A program made the translations under genes and the position numbers. This document shows positions 46,114-56,575 of a stretch of 64,000 nucleotides of DNA, one piece after another (position 1 is the stretch's first letter; the number at the start of each line of letters is the position of its first letter). Under the pieces are notes generated by a model that was not told where the DNA came from, ran no database searches, and saw only the letters and a list, made by a program, of their open reading frames with translations. Source of the DNA: Flectonema sp. DT1601 (Eukaryota > Euglenozoa > Diplonemea > Diplonemida > Diplonemidae); contig OZ025791.1 in the NCBI GenBank assembly GCA_964019425.1, forward strand, positions 1,154,501 through 1,218,500, in the 5' to 3' direction.

Positions 46114-48672
46114 TTAGGAAAGTTCGTCTTTAACCCTCTTCACAGCAGGGCCTTCTGCTTTTTTTGTCTTCTTCCTTATTGGGTCAGCAGCACACACCTT
46201 AAACATGTTGCACGCTACTTGCAGCATAGCATCAACATGTCTGTGAACCATTCTTGATCGCTGCTTTGTCAGTAGGCGGGATGTCACTTTGAATGTCCGT
46301 TCAACATGTGCCTCTGATGCAGCGATTCTACACAGTGACATGTAGAACTGTGTAAGGTGGGGAACAACCTTGCTACCAATTTCCCTCCAGAATATTGCTG
46401 CATCCTTCTTCTGATGTGCTTTCTTTTGCCTCTCTACTGTAGCTGTTGACAACTCAGAGATAAGGGTGGTGCTGAACCCATGTCTTACCAGCCACCCTGC
46501 AAAGTAAGGCTGCATCAGGTTCTGCTGCTCCTCATTCAGACCCATCCCCTGCATTGCCCTTAACATCTTAAGAGCATCAAAACTGAAGTTAGACACAATG
46601 CGGGTGTTCAGGGACTGCAGTGCACTGCTTACCAATTTTGATACCTTTGGATCACTTATTGCTTTCCATTTCCGTGTCACATACCCCAGCTGTCCCAGCA
46701 CATCCTGCAACCCTGCCGAGTCACGCTGGAGGTTATCAGTTGCATATGCAACTGGCTGCACCAATTTTGCAGCAGTTTTCATCTTCTCGATGTCTGCTGC
46801 ACAGCAAGGAAACAGGCGTTGTTTCCCCTTGCGTTTCAGCAGGAGATCTTCAAGTCTCACTGCCCGAACCCAGCAGTCGTACACTGTGTTCCATCGGGTA
46901 CTGCCTATGCGTTTAAGTTGCAGAGGGCTTCCCTTTCGACCCTTCTGCACCTCAAGGAACAACTCCTTCCTTTTGGGGGTTGCCATCTCCTCTGTCAGAT
47001 CCTTCACCTTATTGTATGCCGTTGAGAGGAGGGGGATACCATTGATGAGATCCTTCATTAACAGCTGCAATGAATGTGCTGCACATCTGATAGTGAGGAG
47101 CTTCTCCTTCCCTGCAGCCTGAAGCATCTGCTCTAGAGCATCTGCGTCAATGCCCTCTGGGTCTTCTTCTCCTGCACTTTCACAAGATGCTGCACTGTCA
47201 TTGTCAGTGTCTTCTTCAAGACTCTCCATCTCTGTGATGGTTTATTAAATCTTAGTTTGTAAAATGTTGGGCAGCAGGTAATGTTTGCTTTTTTAGATAC
47301 ATACTAACTGGAAGTGCTGCTTCCTTCAGGGCATTCTGCATGCTCTTTGCATTGTCAGCACAGAAGGCAAGTGGGACAACATTAGCTTCAAGTAGCTCAG
47401 TAGTGATGCTTCGAAGTACCTTCAAGGCATCTGCAGCAGAAAAGCTGGTAACTACTACACTTCTAAAAAACAGGGCCATATGGCCATTGTGAATACTGAA
47501 GTTCAGCACTCGTCGCTTTCCAGGTAGTGTCGCCCCATCAAACATAATTGTAACATCATCGCCTTCAAACCGCTTAAGCAACTTCTGACGGCAGGTATTC
47601 CCAAGCTTCTCAATGTGGGCAAGCAGACTACACCTGCAGGTGCAGACGTAATGCCAGTGAAAGTTGGATCTTCAACCACTTGCAGGGCTATCTTATTTTG
47701 GCAGAAGAACACAGCTATTTTGTCCATCATGCTCTGTTGGTGTGAGACATTGTACAAACACTTGATGTTTCTAAAGAAATTCAATGGTTTACATACCAAG
47801 TCTTTTAAAACACACAGATCAGTGGTGGAAGTGCCATGTGTTACCCCCAACTCCTTAGGCTTCCCGCTTCCTGGGAGGTTGTGATGACAACGCAAGTGTG
47901 CCCGCAGGTTACTTGTTCCAGCGTTTTTCTTCCCTGAGCCTCCATTCTTCATCCTAATCTCACCGCAAATGTTGCACTTGCCCCTATCCCCATTATCAAC
48001 AAACCAACCACCCTCACCAAAGAGTGGTCGGTCAGCCTGTGTTGCCCCAACCTCCAATCCCCCCTCCTTAGCTTCCTGTGGAATTGGCACAGCTGGTATC
48101 TTGGGAAGTACTTCAGGCATGCTCTCCTTCGGCTTACTATCAAGGATATTGCGAATCCTCTCCTCCTTTGCATTCCACACCTCAGTTGCATCTCTGCACT
48201 TCTGTTCTGCATCATCTACCTCTGCTTTTAGTCGCTTCACTTCATTTTCCATCTCCCCATGTTCGGATTCAAGTAACCGCTTCTCGTTCTCAATCTCTAG
48301 AACCCTTGTTTCCAACTCTGTAACTTTCTCTGAGCTGCCTGTCTGCAACACATTTGCTAGAGTTGCGTGTGTAATTTGTGCTACCTGCAGTTGAATCCCT
48401 TCCGCTAGGGAAGAATGTTGTTTCTTTAGGGCACTGCACTCATCTTGCAAGCTAAGTAATTCCTTCTCAGCAGCAGTGTTTGACTCCTGCAGTTTCTGCG
48501 TTACTGCTTCATGCTCTTCCTGCAGCAGCAACTGCTCTTCATGCATTGCACCCTGGAATGCCTGGAACTCAGAGTCCCTGTAGCTTTGTTGGGCTACAAG
48601 ATGGTGTTCTTGCAACTTTTCCACTGCAGTTATACCATCGTCAGTAGAAATGTTACTGAATGATGACTCCTC
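46114..48672 (-). CDS. hAT transposase with coiled coil and BED zinc finger
   Basis: The coding region runs on the minus strand from an AG acceptor at about 48672; an earlier exon with the start codon was not found. In order: a coiled coil (about 48620-48080), a BED-type finger (CNICGE, then LRAHLRCHH), and the DUF659/hAT core with MFDGAT and FCADNAKSM, giving two Asp. A 73-bp GT-AG intron follows (47232-47304, donor GTATG), then RCAAHSLQLLMKD, RWNT, and the C-terminal dimerisation block with IAASEAHVERTF giving the Glu. The triad D-D-E is therefore visible. Near 47610-47625 the frame changes by one base between VVCLPT and HIEKLGNTC without a convincing intron, so this copy is probably frameshifted. 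It acts by cut-and-paste transposition in the nucleus. Confidence 0.85.
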
Positions 48673-49456
48673 CTATGATACAACCATGAGAATTCAGAGT
48701 GTATTAAAATACTAGAGGTGCATCACAAGCGTCAGATAGGAGACAAGAGAAATCCAACATCATGAATCTTTAGAAGAGTGATACAGCTCGGTATGTGTGC
48801 AGGGCCGGGTCACCTACGCAGAGACAAGTCTCCGCTACACGTCGTACCAACCAAGATGAGATATGAGAGCGCAAAAACCATGATCAGCGGCCTAGGGCTT
48901 GACATGAATAGCTGTGGAGTGGCGAAACCATTTAGTGTTCTCAAGTCTGAGATCACCTCACTGAGCCACACAGTACTGTCCTTTCGGAGTTTCTGTGAAA
49001 GTAGCCCACGGAACACTTTTCTAAAGATTCAATCAGCCGAACTACTCCGCTACTGACTTTCACTTGATTAGCGAGCTACTAGTATATATTATTATGTCAC
49101 CTGTTGAAAAGGGAGTACTAAGAGGTTGATTCAGGCCCTGCACGTATTAGTTGTAATTACAGCACTTGCTTTACCTTAAATTACTCCTTCCCTCATTGAG
49201 AACCAACCCATCTCGGCCATCCCGGTGTATTTGGGAACGAAGAAAAACCTTGTTTTCTTACCGAACAGCGAAAAATCCGAATATCACTTTCAGTGAATAG
49301 CGAAAGAAAAACCTTTCCGTTTACTGAACAGCGAAAATGAAATTACCTACCATAGCAATTTTATACGGGAAAAAAAAAGTTGTTCACTAGCGAAAAGTTT
49401 TTTGAGGAAAAAAAAAAAAAAATTCATTTTGCCAACAAAAAAAAATTTTTTTTTTT
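48673..49456. other. Transposon interior, upstream of the transposase
   Basis: It holds the right copy of the 22-bp direct repeat (48785-48806) and A/T-runs near 49400-49455. The missing first transposase exon should be here, but I could not pick it out. Confidence 0.45.
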
Positions 49457-49655
49457 GCTGTCCATTTCGGAAACTTTCGTGTGTGGAGCTGTCCATTTCG
49501 GAAACTATTTTGTGTGGAGCTGTCCATTTCGGAAACTTTTTTGTGTGGAGCTGTCCATTTCGGAAACTATTTTGTGTGGAGCTGTCCGTTTCGGAAACTT
49601 TCATGTTGAGATCGGACATTTCAGTAACATTTACGTGGAATTAGAGGTTTTCCCT
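49457..49655 (-). repeat. Right inverted terminal array (5 x 31 bp)
   Basis: CTGTCC starts at 49458, 49489, 49520, 49551 and 49582, an exact 31-bp period. The units are the reverse complement of the left array. The outer flank ends in GATCGGACATTTCAG. Confidence 0.88.
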
Positions 49656-49850
49656 TTCATTTTTTCTAACTGTAAAGGTCACTTTTGCCTTGTAAGCTGT
49701 GCATTCTTATTAGGAACCCCTCAGAATACTGAAAATGAGCTTGATAGGAGTGCTGCAGAATTTTTTTGACAGCTTAGGTTCATATGGCGGAACAAGACAA
49801 GTCCCGACGGATAGACTAACAACAACGACGTCTATCACGACCGAGAAGCC

Positions 49851-50870
49851 ATGGAGGGAGAAGTTGATAGTTATAAGAGCATGTTATGCCGGACTCTACT
49901 CGCACTAACTTCAGCAACATTGACACTGGAGGACGAGTCCCTTTCTATTATTACTACTACTGCGACCCCGTCTGTTACAACCCTTTCGACTGTTTCGATG
50001 AAATTGTCAGATGCGCTATTATTATCGTCATCATCATCGCAATCTACTACGGCATCATCGATATCGTCGTCATCACAATCATTGTCATCATCATCATCAT
50101 CATCATCATTCTCCTCATCATCCTCAACGCTGTCACTAACTGGTAAACAGGCAATTAGAAAGATAAGCAATGAGGAATTCCCATCAGACCTAGTACTCCA
50201 TGTAGAAATGGAAGATAAAGCGACGCAATTTCTAGCATGGAGGATCGCAGATGCAAGCGTTCAGACAGAATCCTGGGAGACGGACATCATTCTGAATAAG
50301 CTTCAGGCATCACTGATGGAGAACCAGTCAACCTTCCAGCGACTTGCTCATGAGAACAATGTCTTAAAGCAATCGCTAATTGAAGAAAAGACTGAGTCAG
50401 GTTGGCTTAGGCTTGCTGCTCAACAGGCAGAGGCTAAGACTTATGTGGAAACAGAAACGCAATCTGTACCACAATGCTTGAGTGCTGTGACACAGACGGA
50501 GATCCACAGACTCGATGCAAAGAGAGAGGCAGAGTTCAGTAGAAGATTCTACAAAGCTGAACTTTCTGAGTCTACTTCGATAAAGTGGATACATAAGCCA
50601 CGAAGTAGATCGGCAGGGACTGTATGCTCCACCAGACAGGTTCATGATGTGTTCTCACAGACATCAGGACAGCGTCTTTATGAGTATATTTTAATGACAA
50701 CGCAACCACAATCACAAAAGGGCATGCATCGTCTCAGACTTATCGGAGTTTGTCAGAACTATTTGTCACAACTGAGCTAACAAAACAAGCCCGACCATCT
50801 CTGCCAACATTGTCTGTTACAAGTCAAACAACACAGCAATTGAGTTGAATTACCAGGTGAGATTTGGACA
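49851..50870 (+). CDS. Serine-rich, coiled-coil-like protein, possibly frameshifted
   Basis: An ATG at 49851 opens a 309-codon frame ending at 50780. Residues about 35-95 are Ser/Thr-rich from a TCA/TCG-type repeat (about 50025-50130). Residues about 145-240 look helical and contain VQTE and TQTE strings. The end (VHDVFSQTSGQRLYEYILMTTQPQ) resembles an ORF inside the neighbouring repeat unit. That similarity continues beyond residue 290 in a different frame (SSQTYRSL, then LFVTTEL, then PTLSVTSQTTQQ, to about 50850). This suggests one frameshift in the last part, or an unrecognised splice. It is the only plus-strand host-like gene. No family recognised. Confidence 0.55.
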
Positions 50871-50872
50871 GT

Positions 50873-51846
50873 TAGCTTTTGGCTAAGGCCCTCCCTGAAG
50901 AGCAAGAACAAAAAAACTACTCACACCTGAAGAAAACATACACAGAGAACACACTGTAAGCTGTGTGTGTATTTTATGTTTGTCACAACAGGAGAGAAAA
51001 GAAAGAATGTCAAGGTTGGTCACCTTGCCTATCAACGCACAACATTGGTGGTCTCTACTAGACCCTGAGTGATCCCACTGGATCTCTCATCGTTCATAGT
51101 ACCCTGTGTGAAGTTATAAAATCAAAGGTAAACTATGAACTACAAATGACTTAGCCTGTTATTATAATGCCACAGGCAGGCCCTGCATTCAGCAACTATC
51201 CAGCAGTGCTTGGATGTCCTGATCTTCTTCTAAAAAAAAAGAAAGAAAAACAAAACTGTAGCTGGGATCACTCAGGATCAACAGACTACCAATGCTACCT
51301 GTTGTACTTGCTCACTATGGGGGGTGATGCCAAACACCCAGAAGTACTAAACTGCTTTCCTTCTTGCTGCCCAGGGGTTTCTGACCAGAACTAATAGAAA
51401 ATAAAAACAGATGGGAAACAGTAAAAAGTAAAATGAATATAACTGAAGTTAAACAAGAATGTTGGTCCTAGACAAGACCTTAAACTGACTAACCGGTCTT
51501 AATTTTAACTAAGTGTTAACCTAGTTTCCTAGTTTCTAATATGAAATCTTTTTTCTTTTTTTTCTTTTTGAACAAAATGTAATTATTAATGTAAAAAAAT
51601 GAAGAAACAGACCAGAACAGATAGAGAATAAAAAGAAAAGATAATTGCAAGAGTTATTGTAGTAAAAGATTACAAATAAAAAAAAATGCAAGTATCGACA
51701 CATGATTTAATTACACCAGCAGCTAACAAACAACATAAAATTGAAGATCAGTTGCCAGAGTATTTCAACCATGGTAGAATACTCGCCCCTCTGGCAGGGA
51801 TTATCCCAGACTTGTCCTTTAATCTAGTTGGACACCATGGGAAGTT
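50873..51846 (+). repeat. Left terminal inverted repeat, copy 1
   Basis: The part from 51343 to 51782 has an inverted, diverged partner at 63699-64000. The inner 51783-51846 has an inverted partner at 53918-53984 with about one mismatch. If the arm reaches the element edge at 50873, it is close to 1 kb, in the range known for Mutator-like elements. The outer 470 bp could not be paired because the right partner lies beyond the window. A short ORF here (51167-51394) has no recognisable family. Confidence 0.65.
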
Positions 51847-52444
51847 TGTGAGTCAGGTTCTCGATGCCTTCTCGCAAACCACGAGACAACTTCTCTTTGA
51901 ATATATTACAGTGACAAGCCAGCCTCAACATCAGCAAAGGTTGCGTGTTACGTCACAGTCATACCAACAACTCCAACCGACTCCACCGAGGTTATTTGTA
52001 GTGTCAAATGTGAGCTGCCAACGACAGGCAAGTAAACCAGTCCTGTGCGCGTCGATGGAACTGACACTTTTGCATCCACCGACTCCACCAACTTTGTACA
52101 TTACAACTGAAACAATTCAACAAGATGGTTTTGACATCGGAGCGATTTTTGGGAATGAAACACCATTAGAAAGTAGTAAGAAAGTAGTAATCTTCCCACC
52201 TTCGCGAGTTTCACCGGTGTTATTAGATGATCTTGGATCAGGCATTGGTATTCTTGGGAACGTGAACCGCTTCTTGGACACAAATCACCCAGCAGACTTT
52301 CCAAATGAGAACGGGAAGCGCACGGCAATACCAGATGAAGAGACAAACGATGTAAACAGAAGATGCCTGTTTGACACTCCAAAATGTCAAGCAGACACAC
52401 CTTCACATGGGCAGAAACTGACTATGTGTCTGCACAAGAACTAG
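51686..52444 (+). CDS. ORF inside MULE copy 1, paralogous to the 49851 gene
   Basis: 252 codons. Roughly the first 54 lie in the inverted repeat. From VLDAFSQTTRQLLFEYITVTSQPQ on, it resembles the gene at 49851, including the later SQSYQQL, RLFVV and PTLYITTETIQQ segments. The similarity begins just inside the inverted repeat at an AG|GTTC junction that both copies share. The remainder is Pro/Thr-rich without known domains. This looks like a host-gene fragment picked up by the element; the true exon limits are unknown. Confidence 0.55.
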   Translation: MQVSTHDLITPAANKQHKIEDQLPEYFNHGRILAPLAGIIPDLSFNLVGHHGKFVSQVLDAFSQTTRQLLFEYITVTSQPQHQQRLRVTSQSYQQLQPTPPRLFVVSNVSCQRQASKPVLCASMELTLLHPPTPPTLYITTETIQQDGFDIGAIFGNETPLESSKKVVIFPPSRVSPVLLDDLGSGIGILGNVNRFLDTNHPADFPNENGKRTAIPDEETNDVNRRCLFDTPKCQADTPSHGQKLTMCLHKN

Positions 52445-52857
52445 GTACCTTTTGCCAAGCCCACATTCCCCACCCCCGCTGCGGTCACACAACGAGCAAT
52501 GTAGCCGAGTCTCTGAACGCGGTCTTAGTCCCCCTTCGGAGTTTAAATTACATCGACCTGATGGAGGGAACTCGCAGACACGCTCTGCACAAAGCAGTGA
52601 CGAGAATGGAGGAGTTTGCTGCAGAGGTAGAAGGTTGTAGCAAGCTGCGATCCCTTGCCCCTGTCAAGCGGGTACGCAGCAGCTTGAAGGCGAATTACGC
52701 TACGGCACGGAAGGACCACACGGCGAGGGTAAGGGAGGGGGTGTATGAGGTGGAGGATGGGGAGTGGAGATGGACCGTAGATCTTAACGAATTGAGCTGC
52801 ACATGCAGCAGTTTCCAAGAGTACGGTGTTCCGTGCTCACATGCTATGTCCGATTGA
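52384..52857 (+). pseudogene. MULE transposase C-terminal fragment with SWIM finger, copy 1
   Basis: 157 codons overlapping the previous ORF in another frame. TSNVAESLNAVLVPLRSL is the conserved block at the end of MuDR/MULE transposase domains. CTCSSFQEYGVPCSHAMS is a SWIM zinc finger (CxC...CxH). The DDE core that should precede it is missing, so this is a relic unable to move the element by itself. Confidence 0.85.
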
Positions 52858-52937
52858 GCAGTTCAGTGATCGGGAGCCATTGGATGCGGCCTACAGTTTT
52901 GTGAAACAGAAATTGTGGGTAAAAACAGCAGCAAAGG

Positions 52938-53368
52938 CTGTTTTTTGAGCTTGTAAAAGCCCTCTGTGGTCGCGGAAAATACACAAACAACCCGCATCAT
53001 GGCACAGCAGGTTCAGACACACAGGAGGATTACCGCATCGGGGTTGATAAGCTCGAAAAATACAAATAACATCGATCCCAGATCATGGAACTTCATTAGT
53101 AACAGTGCAGCTACTTAGATCAGACCTGTTGGGCTGGATCTATAAACTTCCACCTCTTTACCCCACCAGCCTGGCATACTGGATTTTGGGAAGTTGGCGG
53201 TTTAGGAACATCACAAGGAATTTTGTAGTTTTGGAGAATGTGATACCTTTTGAAATATGGGTAAGCACAAAGCGCTTGGTTGCATCGCTCACAGTAATCT
53301 AGTGATTGTGCGCGCTTTGCGCGAACTGCACACTGACGAGCCTTTTCCATCTTTCCGGGTAGTGTCCC
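52938..53368 (-). mobile_element. Inverted piggyBac 3' fragment, copy 1
   Basis: About 430 bp closely matching the reverse complement of 55741-56180. On the minus strand it encodes the Cys-rich piggyBac tail (YCERCNQALC, then YFKRYH). It forms a large inverted repeat with piggyBac 1, about 2.4 kb apart. Small differences distinguish the arms, so the two are separate events rather than a recent inversion. Confidence 0.8.
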
Positions 53369-53474
53369 CTGGTAACTTAACTCATTCTTTGTCAGTTTTG
53401 GCATCAAACCTGTAATGGTTACATTAACTACCATTTCAACAGGTTATTTACTTAATTATTTGTTCTAAAAGTTG

Positions 53475-53628
53475 CTAAGTATTTCTCACTTAGAAATTTT
53501 TTATTTTTTTATTTTCAGCTCAATTAGCTACAAAGTGTTTCTACTAAGTGTTTCTCACTTAGATTTTTTTTTTGCTTTTCAGCTCCTTAAAAGCTGCTAA
53601 GTATTTCTGCTAAGTGTTTCTCACTTAG
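53475..53628 (+). repeat. CTAAGTG-TTTCT-CACTTAG hairpin repeats, copy 1
   Basis: Three copies at about 53475, 53543 and 53610, spaced roughly 67 bp. Each is a perfect or near-perfect 7-bp stem with a 5-base loop, separated by T-rich sequence containing TTTTCAGCTC. Confidence 0.75.
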
Positions 53629-53917
53629 AATTTTATTTTTATGTTCGTTTTCTATCCCTTCTCCTATCCCTTTTGTTCAAAAAAAGCGGGAGGAAATTCT
53701 CTCATTCACGCTAAGATGCACTCTGAACTTTGATTTTTTGATCTGAGTGTGAGGGAATGACCTGTTAGTGCATTGGGCATAGGCTGGGCTGCAGTTTAGA
53801 TGTCTTAGGTGTTAATAGGGGGTTCCTCTTAGCATTTTTCTTTGTTCCCACCTTATGATTTTCTTGAAGAAAAAAAATAGAAGTCATAATGGTGCTTCCC
53901 TCTGGAAGGGTTGTAAG

Positions 53918-53984
53918 CCATGGTGTCCAACTAAATTAAAGGACAAGTCTGGGATAATCCCTGCCAGAGGGGCGAGGAATTTCG
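53918..53984 (-). repeat. Inner piece of the right inverted repeat, copy 1
   Basis: The reverse complement of 51783-51846 with about one difference. It stops at GGGGCGAG, exactly where the partner piece at the window end (63699) begins, so the right arm seems to have been split by inserted DNA. Confidence 0.7.
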
Positions 53985-54352
53985 ATAAAGTGGGAAGTAA
54001 CGGACTGGGAGCTTTTGGCTCCTGCCCTATTCCCGATGTAAACTTTCTTTTTTTTTTTTTTTTTTTTTAACAGGCCCAAAGGGCGACAATGATGGTTGCT
54101 GACCAAGGAATAATATTCAAATGAATTTTCGTTTCAAAGAAACGAACAGAATTAAGAGAGAGGCAGAGAAAAAAAAAATATGAAGAGGAAATAATCAAAC
54201 ATGAAAAAATAAAAATAAAAAAAAATAAAATATAAATAAAAAACGTTGTATGAAAAAGGAAAAAAAGAAAAAAAAAAAAAAAAGACCAGAAAAGGAAAGA
54301 GAAAATGAAAAGGTATAATATTATTGTGGGGATATGAGGATAGCAGGGAAAT

Positions 54353-54358
<6 letters not shown>

Positions 54359-54383
<25 letters not shown>

Positions 54384-54803
54384 ATTTATTATTTAAAAAA
54401 AGGAAACAATCAGTTTAGCGTCTCGATCAGGATGGAAAATAGAAATTAATCGACATAGTCGATCGATAGAAAAAAAACAATGATAACATTGTTTATTCTT
54501 TTTTTTTTTTTTTTTTTTAAATCCTTTTAATTATTTTAAAGAAAAAACAATCAGTTTAGCGTCTTGACCAGGACGGAAAATAGAAATTAATCGACATAGT
54601 CGATCGATAAAAAAAAAAACAATGATAACATTGTTTATTCCTTTTTTTTTTTTTTTTTTTATATTCTTTTTTTATTAATTTTGAAAAAAAAAAAACAGTC
54701 GGTTTAGCGTCTTGACCAGGACGGAAAATAGAAAGTGATCGACATAGTCGATCGATAAAAAAACAATGATAACATTGTTTATTCTTTTTTTTTTTTTTTT
54801 TTT
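54359..54803 (+). repeat. Tandem array of a 140-150 bp hairpin unit, copy 1
   Basis: Three units start near 54405, 54545 and 54695. Each holds AGTTTAGCGTCT (or CGGTTTAGCG), GTCGATCGAT and the palindrome AACAATGATAACATTGTT, and is followed by a T20-24 run. The array is interrupted by piggyBac 1 within the last T-run and resumes after it (seen at 63575-63698 behind copy 2). Confidence 0.85.
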
Positions 54804-55238
54804 TAACCCTTACACCACCGGAGCTGATATATCAGTCTGAAAAAAAAATTTTTTTTTGCTAAGTGAAAATTTTGCATTTCTGAGTACAACGATTTCACGG
54901 GAGAGGTATTATTGCGATGTCTTTTATGTTCCTTACGTGTTGCGCCGCAATAGTTTTTATTAAATGGTAAATTTTCCATTTGCTAAAGCTGGCCAAAATC
55001 AACTTGGGAAATATGTCGGTCCACAGTTCTGATGAGGATGCAACAGTATTTGTTAATCCATCGTCGGTGTGCTCCGATTCGTCACTTGACGAAGTATCTG
55101 ACTCCAAATGGGGAGGGGAGGTAACAAGGGTTACCAAGAATAAAAACGCGTTTCCAAGAAACGTTAAAGATTAGAGTTGCACGCAAGTCGGAGCTGCAGG
55201 TTTTTGAGCTTTTCTTCAGATAGTCAGTTTTCCAGCTG

Positions 55239-55523
55239 ATGAAGAAAAACTCTGAGGTCTATGCCTCACAGAGGGGAAGAAAATTTAAAACCGGTACGCA
55301 GGAGCGAAGGGCCTTTGTTGGCACAACACTACTGACGCGCCTCCCAATAAAATCTAACCTGGGGGATTCCTGGGGTTTGAATGACATGCTGTTGACCCCC
55401 CTGTTGTTCTTTCCGCAAGTGTTTTCACGTAATCGCTTTGCCGAAATACTGAGGAACTTACACTTCTCTGCGATATTACCTGCTCCCGAGCATGAGGATC
55501 CGAAGTGGAGACGTGTATTTTGA
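55239..55523 (+). pseudogene. piggyBac 1 transposase, N-terminal catalytic piece, copy 1
   Basis: 94 codons. LLFFPQVFSRNRFAEILRNLHFS is the typical start of the DDE_Tnp_1_7 domain. The upstream acidic ORF (54980-55174, SSDEDATVF, SDSSLDEVSDSKW) matches the acidic leader of piggyBac transposases in another frame, so at least one frame break separates them. Confidence 0.85.
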
Positions 55524-55626
55524 ATTCCTTTATCCTGATGCGACGTGGGCATGGTGGAATTTGGACGGATAGTAGTGAATCTGGCTGGAGAAGCAAGAGA
55601 TTCTTATCCTTCAAATTGGCTTTGTT

Positions 55627-55998
55627 TTGGGCAGCTTAGGTACATTTAAACGTACCAGAGCGGCACCAACACTATTAATAACACCATCACTACCGCCTTC
55701 TCCACAATCAGTATCAATCCCTGATCGCCTCAAGCCAGCTTTGGGACACTACCCCGGAAAGATGGAAAAGGCTCGTCAGTGTGCAGTTCGCGCAAAGCGC
55801 GCACAATCACTAGATTACTGTGAGCGATGCAACCAAGCGCTTTGTGCTTACCCATATTTCAAAAGGTATCACATTCTCCAAAACTACAAAATTCCTTGTG
55901 ATGTTCCTAAACCGCCAACTTCCCAAAATCCAGTATGCCAGGCTGGTGGGGTAAAGAGGTGGAAGTTTATAGATCCAGCCCAACACGGTCTGATCTAA
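55627..55998 (+). pseudogene. piggyBac 1 transposase, Cys-rich tail, copy 1
   Basis: 123 codons. KARQCAVRAKRAQSLDYCERC, then NQALC and YFKRYH, follow the piggyBac C-terminal zinc-binding pattern. One Cys of the usual first CxxC pair is Arg here. This domain binds the transposon ends in working family members. Confidence 0.85.
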
Positions 55999-56575
55999 GT
56001 AGCTGCACTGTTACTAATGAAGTTCCATGATCTGGGATCGATGTTATTTGTATTTTTCGAGCTTATCAACCCCGATGCGGTAATCCTCCTGTGTGTCTGA
56101 ACCTGCTGTGCCATGTTGCGGGTTGTTCGTGTATTTTCCGCTACCACGGAGGGCTTTTACAAGCTCAAAAAACAGGGAAAAAATCTGATTTTTCGATTTA
56201 ATATCGGCCGTGATTTGGCATTCTCTTTACTTGGGCTCCCTCTGACATGATGTTGCGCAGAAACATCATCCCTTTCAAAATACGGGAAGGGAATAACATG
56301 CAGCTGCTATGAATGGAAACCGTTGAGTACGTTATTGCGACACTGCCGACTTTGTTAGTTCTGCTGAATGTGCAACAACGCACCAAGGTACGCACCGTTA
56401 GGTGTGTGGGTGACAGGTGCTATTGACCCGTAGGAGTAGTTGTGTCCGGTTTGGTACATAGGTTTTCTGGGGGGGTACCTTTTCTCTTTTTGAAAAAACA
56501 GTAAAATTTTGGACCCGTCGTTTTGGGGGTTCTTACGGTGGTGTAAGGGTTAAATTCTTTTTATTTATTTTTTAA

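Larger units (their letters stand above)
45170..49650. mobile_element. hAT-type DNA transposon with subrepeat-bearing inverted ends
   Basis: About 4.5 kb bounded by inverted repeats (about 45160-45292 and 49457-49655) that contain tandem 31-bp units. The minus strand between them encodes a BED-finger/hAT transposase. The outermost limits are uncertain: the inverted match fades near 45155 on the left and 49660 on the right. I could not find a clear 8-bp target duplication. The interior also contains a 22-bp direct repeat (45456-45477 and 48785-48806) and AGCT-rich simple repeats near 45550-45630. The transposase reading frame seems to be interrupted once, so autonomy is doubtful. Confidence 0.75.
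54807..56549 (+). mobile_element. piggyBac 1, internally deleted, TTAA-flanked, copy 1
   Basis: 1743 bp with matching ends: CCCTTACACCACCG at the left and its reverse complement at the right. It is flanked on both sides by TTAA (54803-54806, 56550-56553), the piggyBac target duplication. Inside are an acidic N-terminal piece (54980-55174), a catalytic N-terminal piece (55239-55523, with VFSRNRFAEILRNLHFS) and the Cys-rich tail (55627-55998). The middle of the transposase with the catalytic aspartates is gone. It needs an outside transposase to move. Confidence 0.92.
50873..56575. mobile_element. MULE-like element, copy 1 (interrupted at right)
   Basis: It starts at TAGCTTTTGGCTAAGG, where similarity with copy 2 begins, and runs to a TTAA at 56572-56575 where piggyBac 2 takes over. 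In order: left inverted repeat to 51846; a captured-looking gene fragment; the MULE/SWIM transposase tail; an inverted piggyBac fragment; hairpin repeats; the inner piece of the right inverted repeat (53918-53984); a 140-bp tandem array; and piggyBac 1. The catalytic MULE domain is absent, so it is non-autonomous. Apart from its first 110 bp it is almost base-for-base the same as copy 2. Confidence 0.75.

Noticed and set aside
48778-49056. 92-codon plus-strand ORF in the hAT interior
   Set aside because: Not recognisable, opposite to the transposase gene, and includes the 22-bp repeat.
49457-49655. Regular 31-bp repeats as a CRISPR array
   Set aside because: The repeats are contiguous without unique spacers, mirrored at the other end of a transposon, in a eukaryotic genome.
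49871-50170. Asp-rich minus-strand ORF
   Set aside because: Antisense of the serine repeat in the plus-strand gene.
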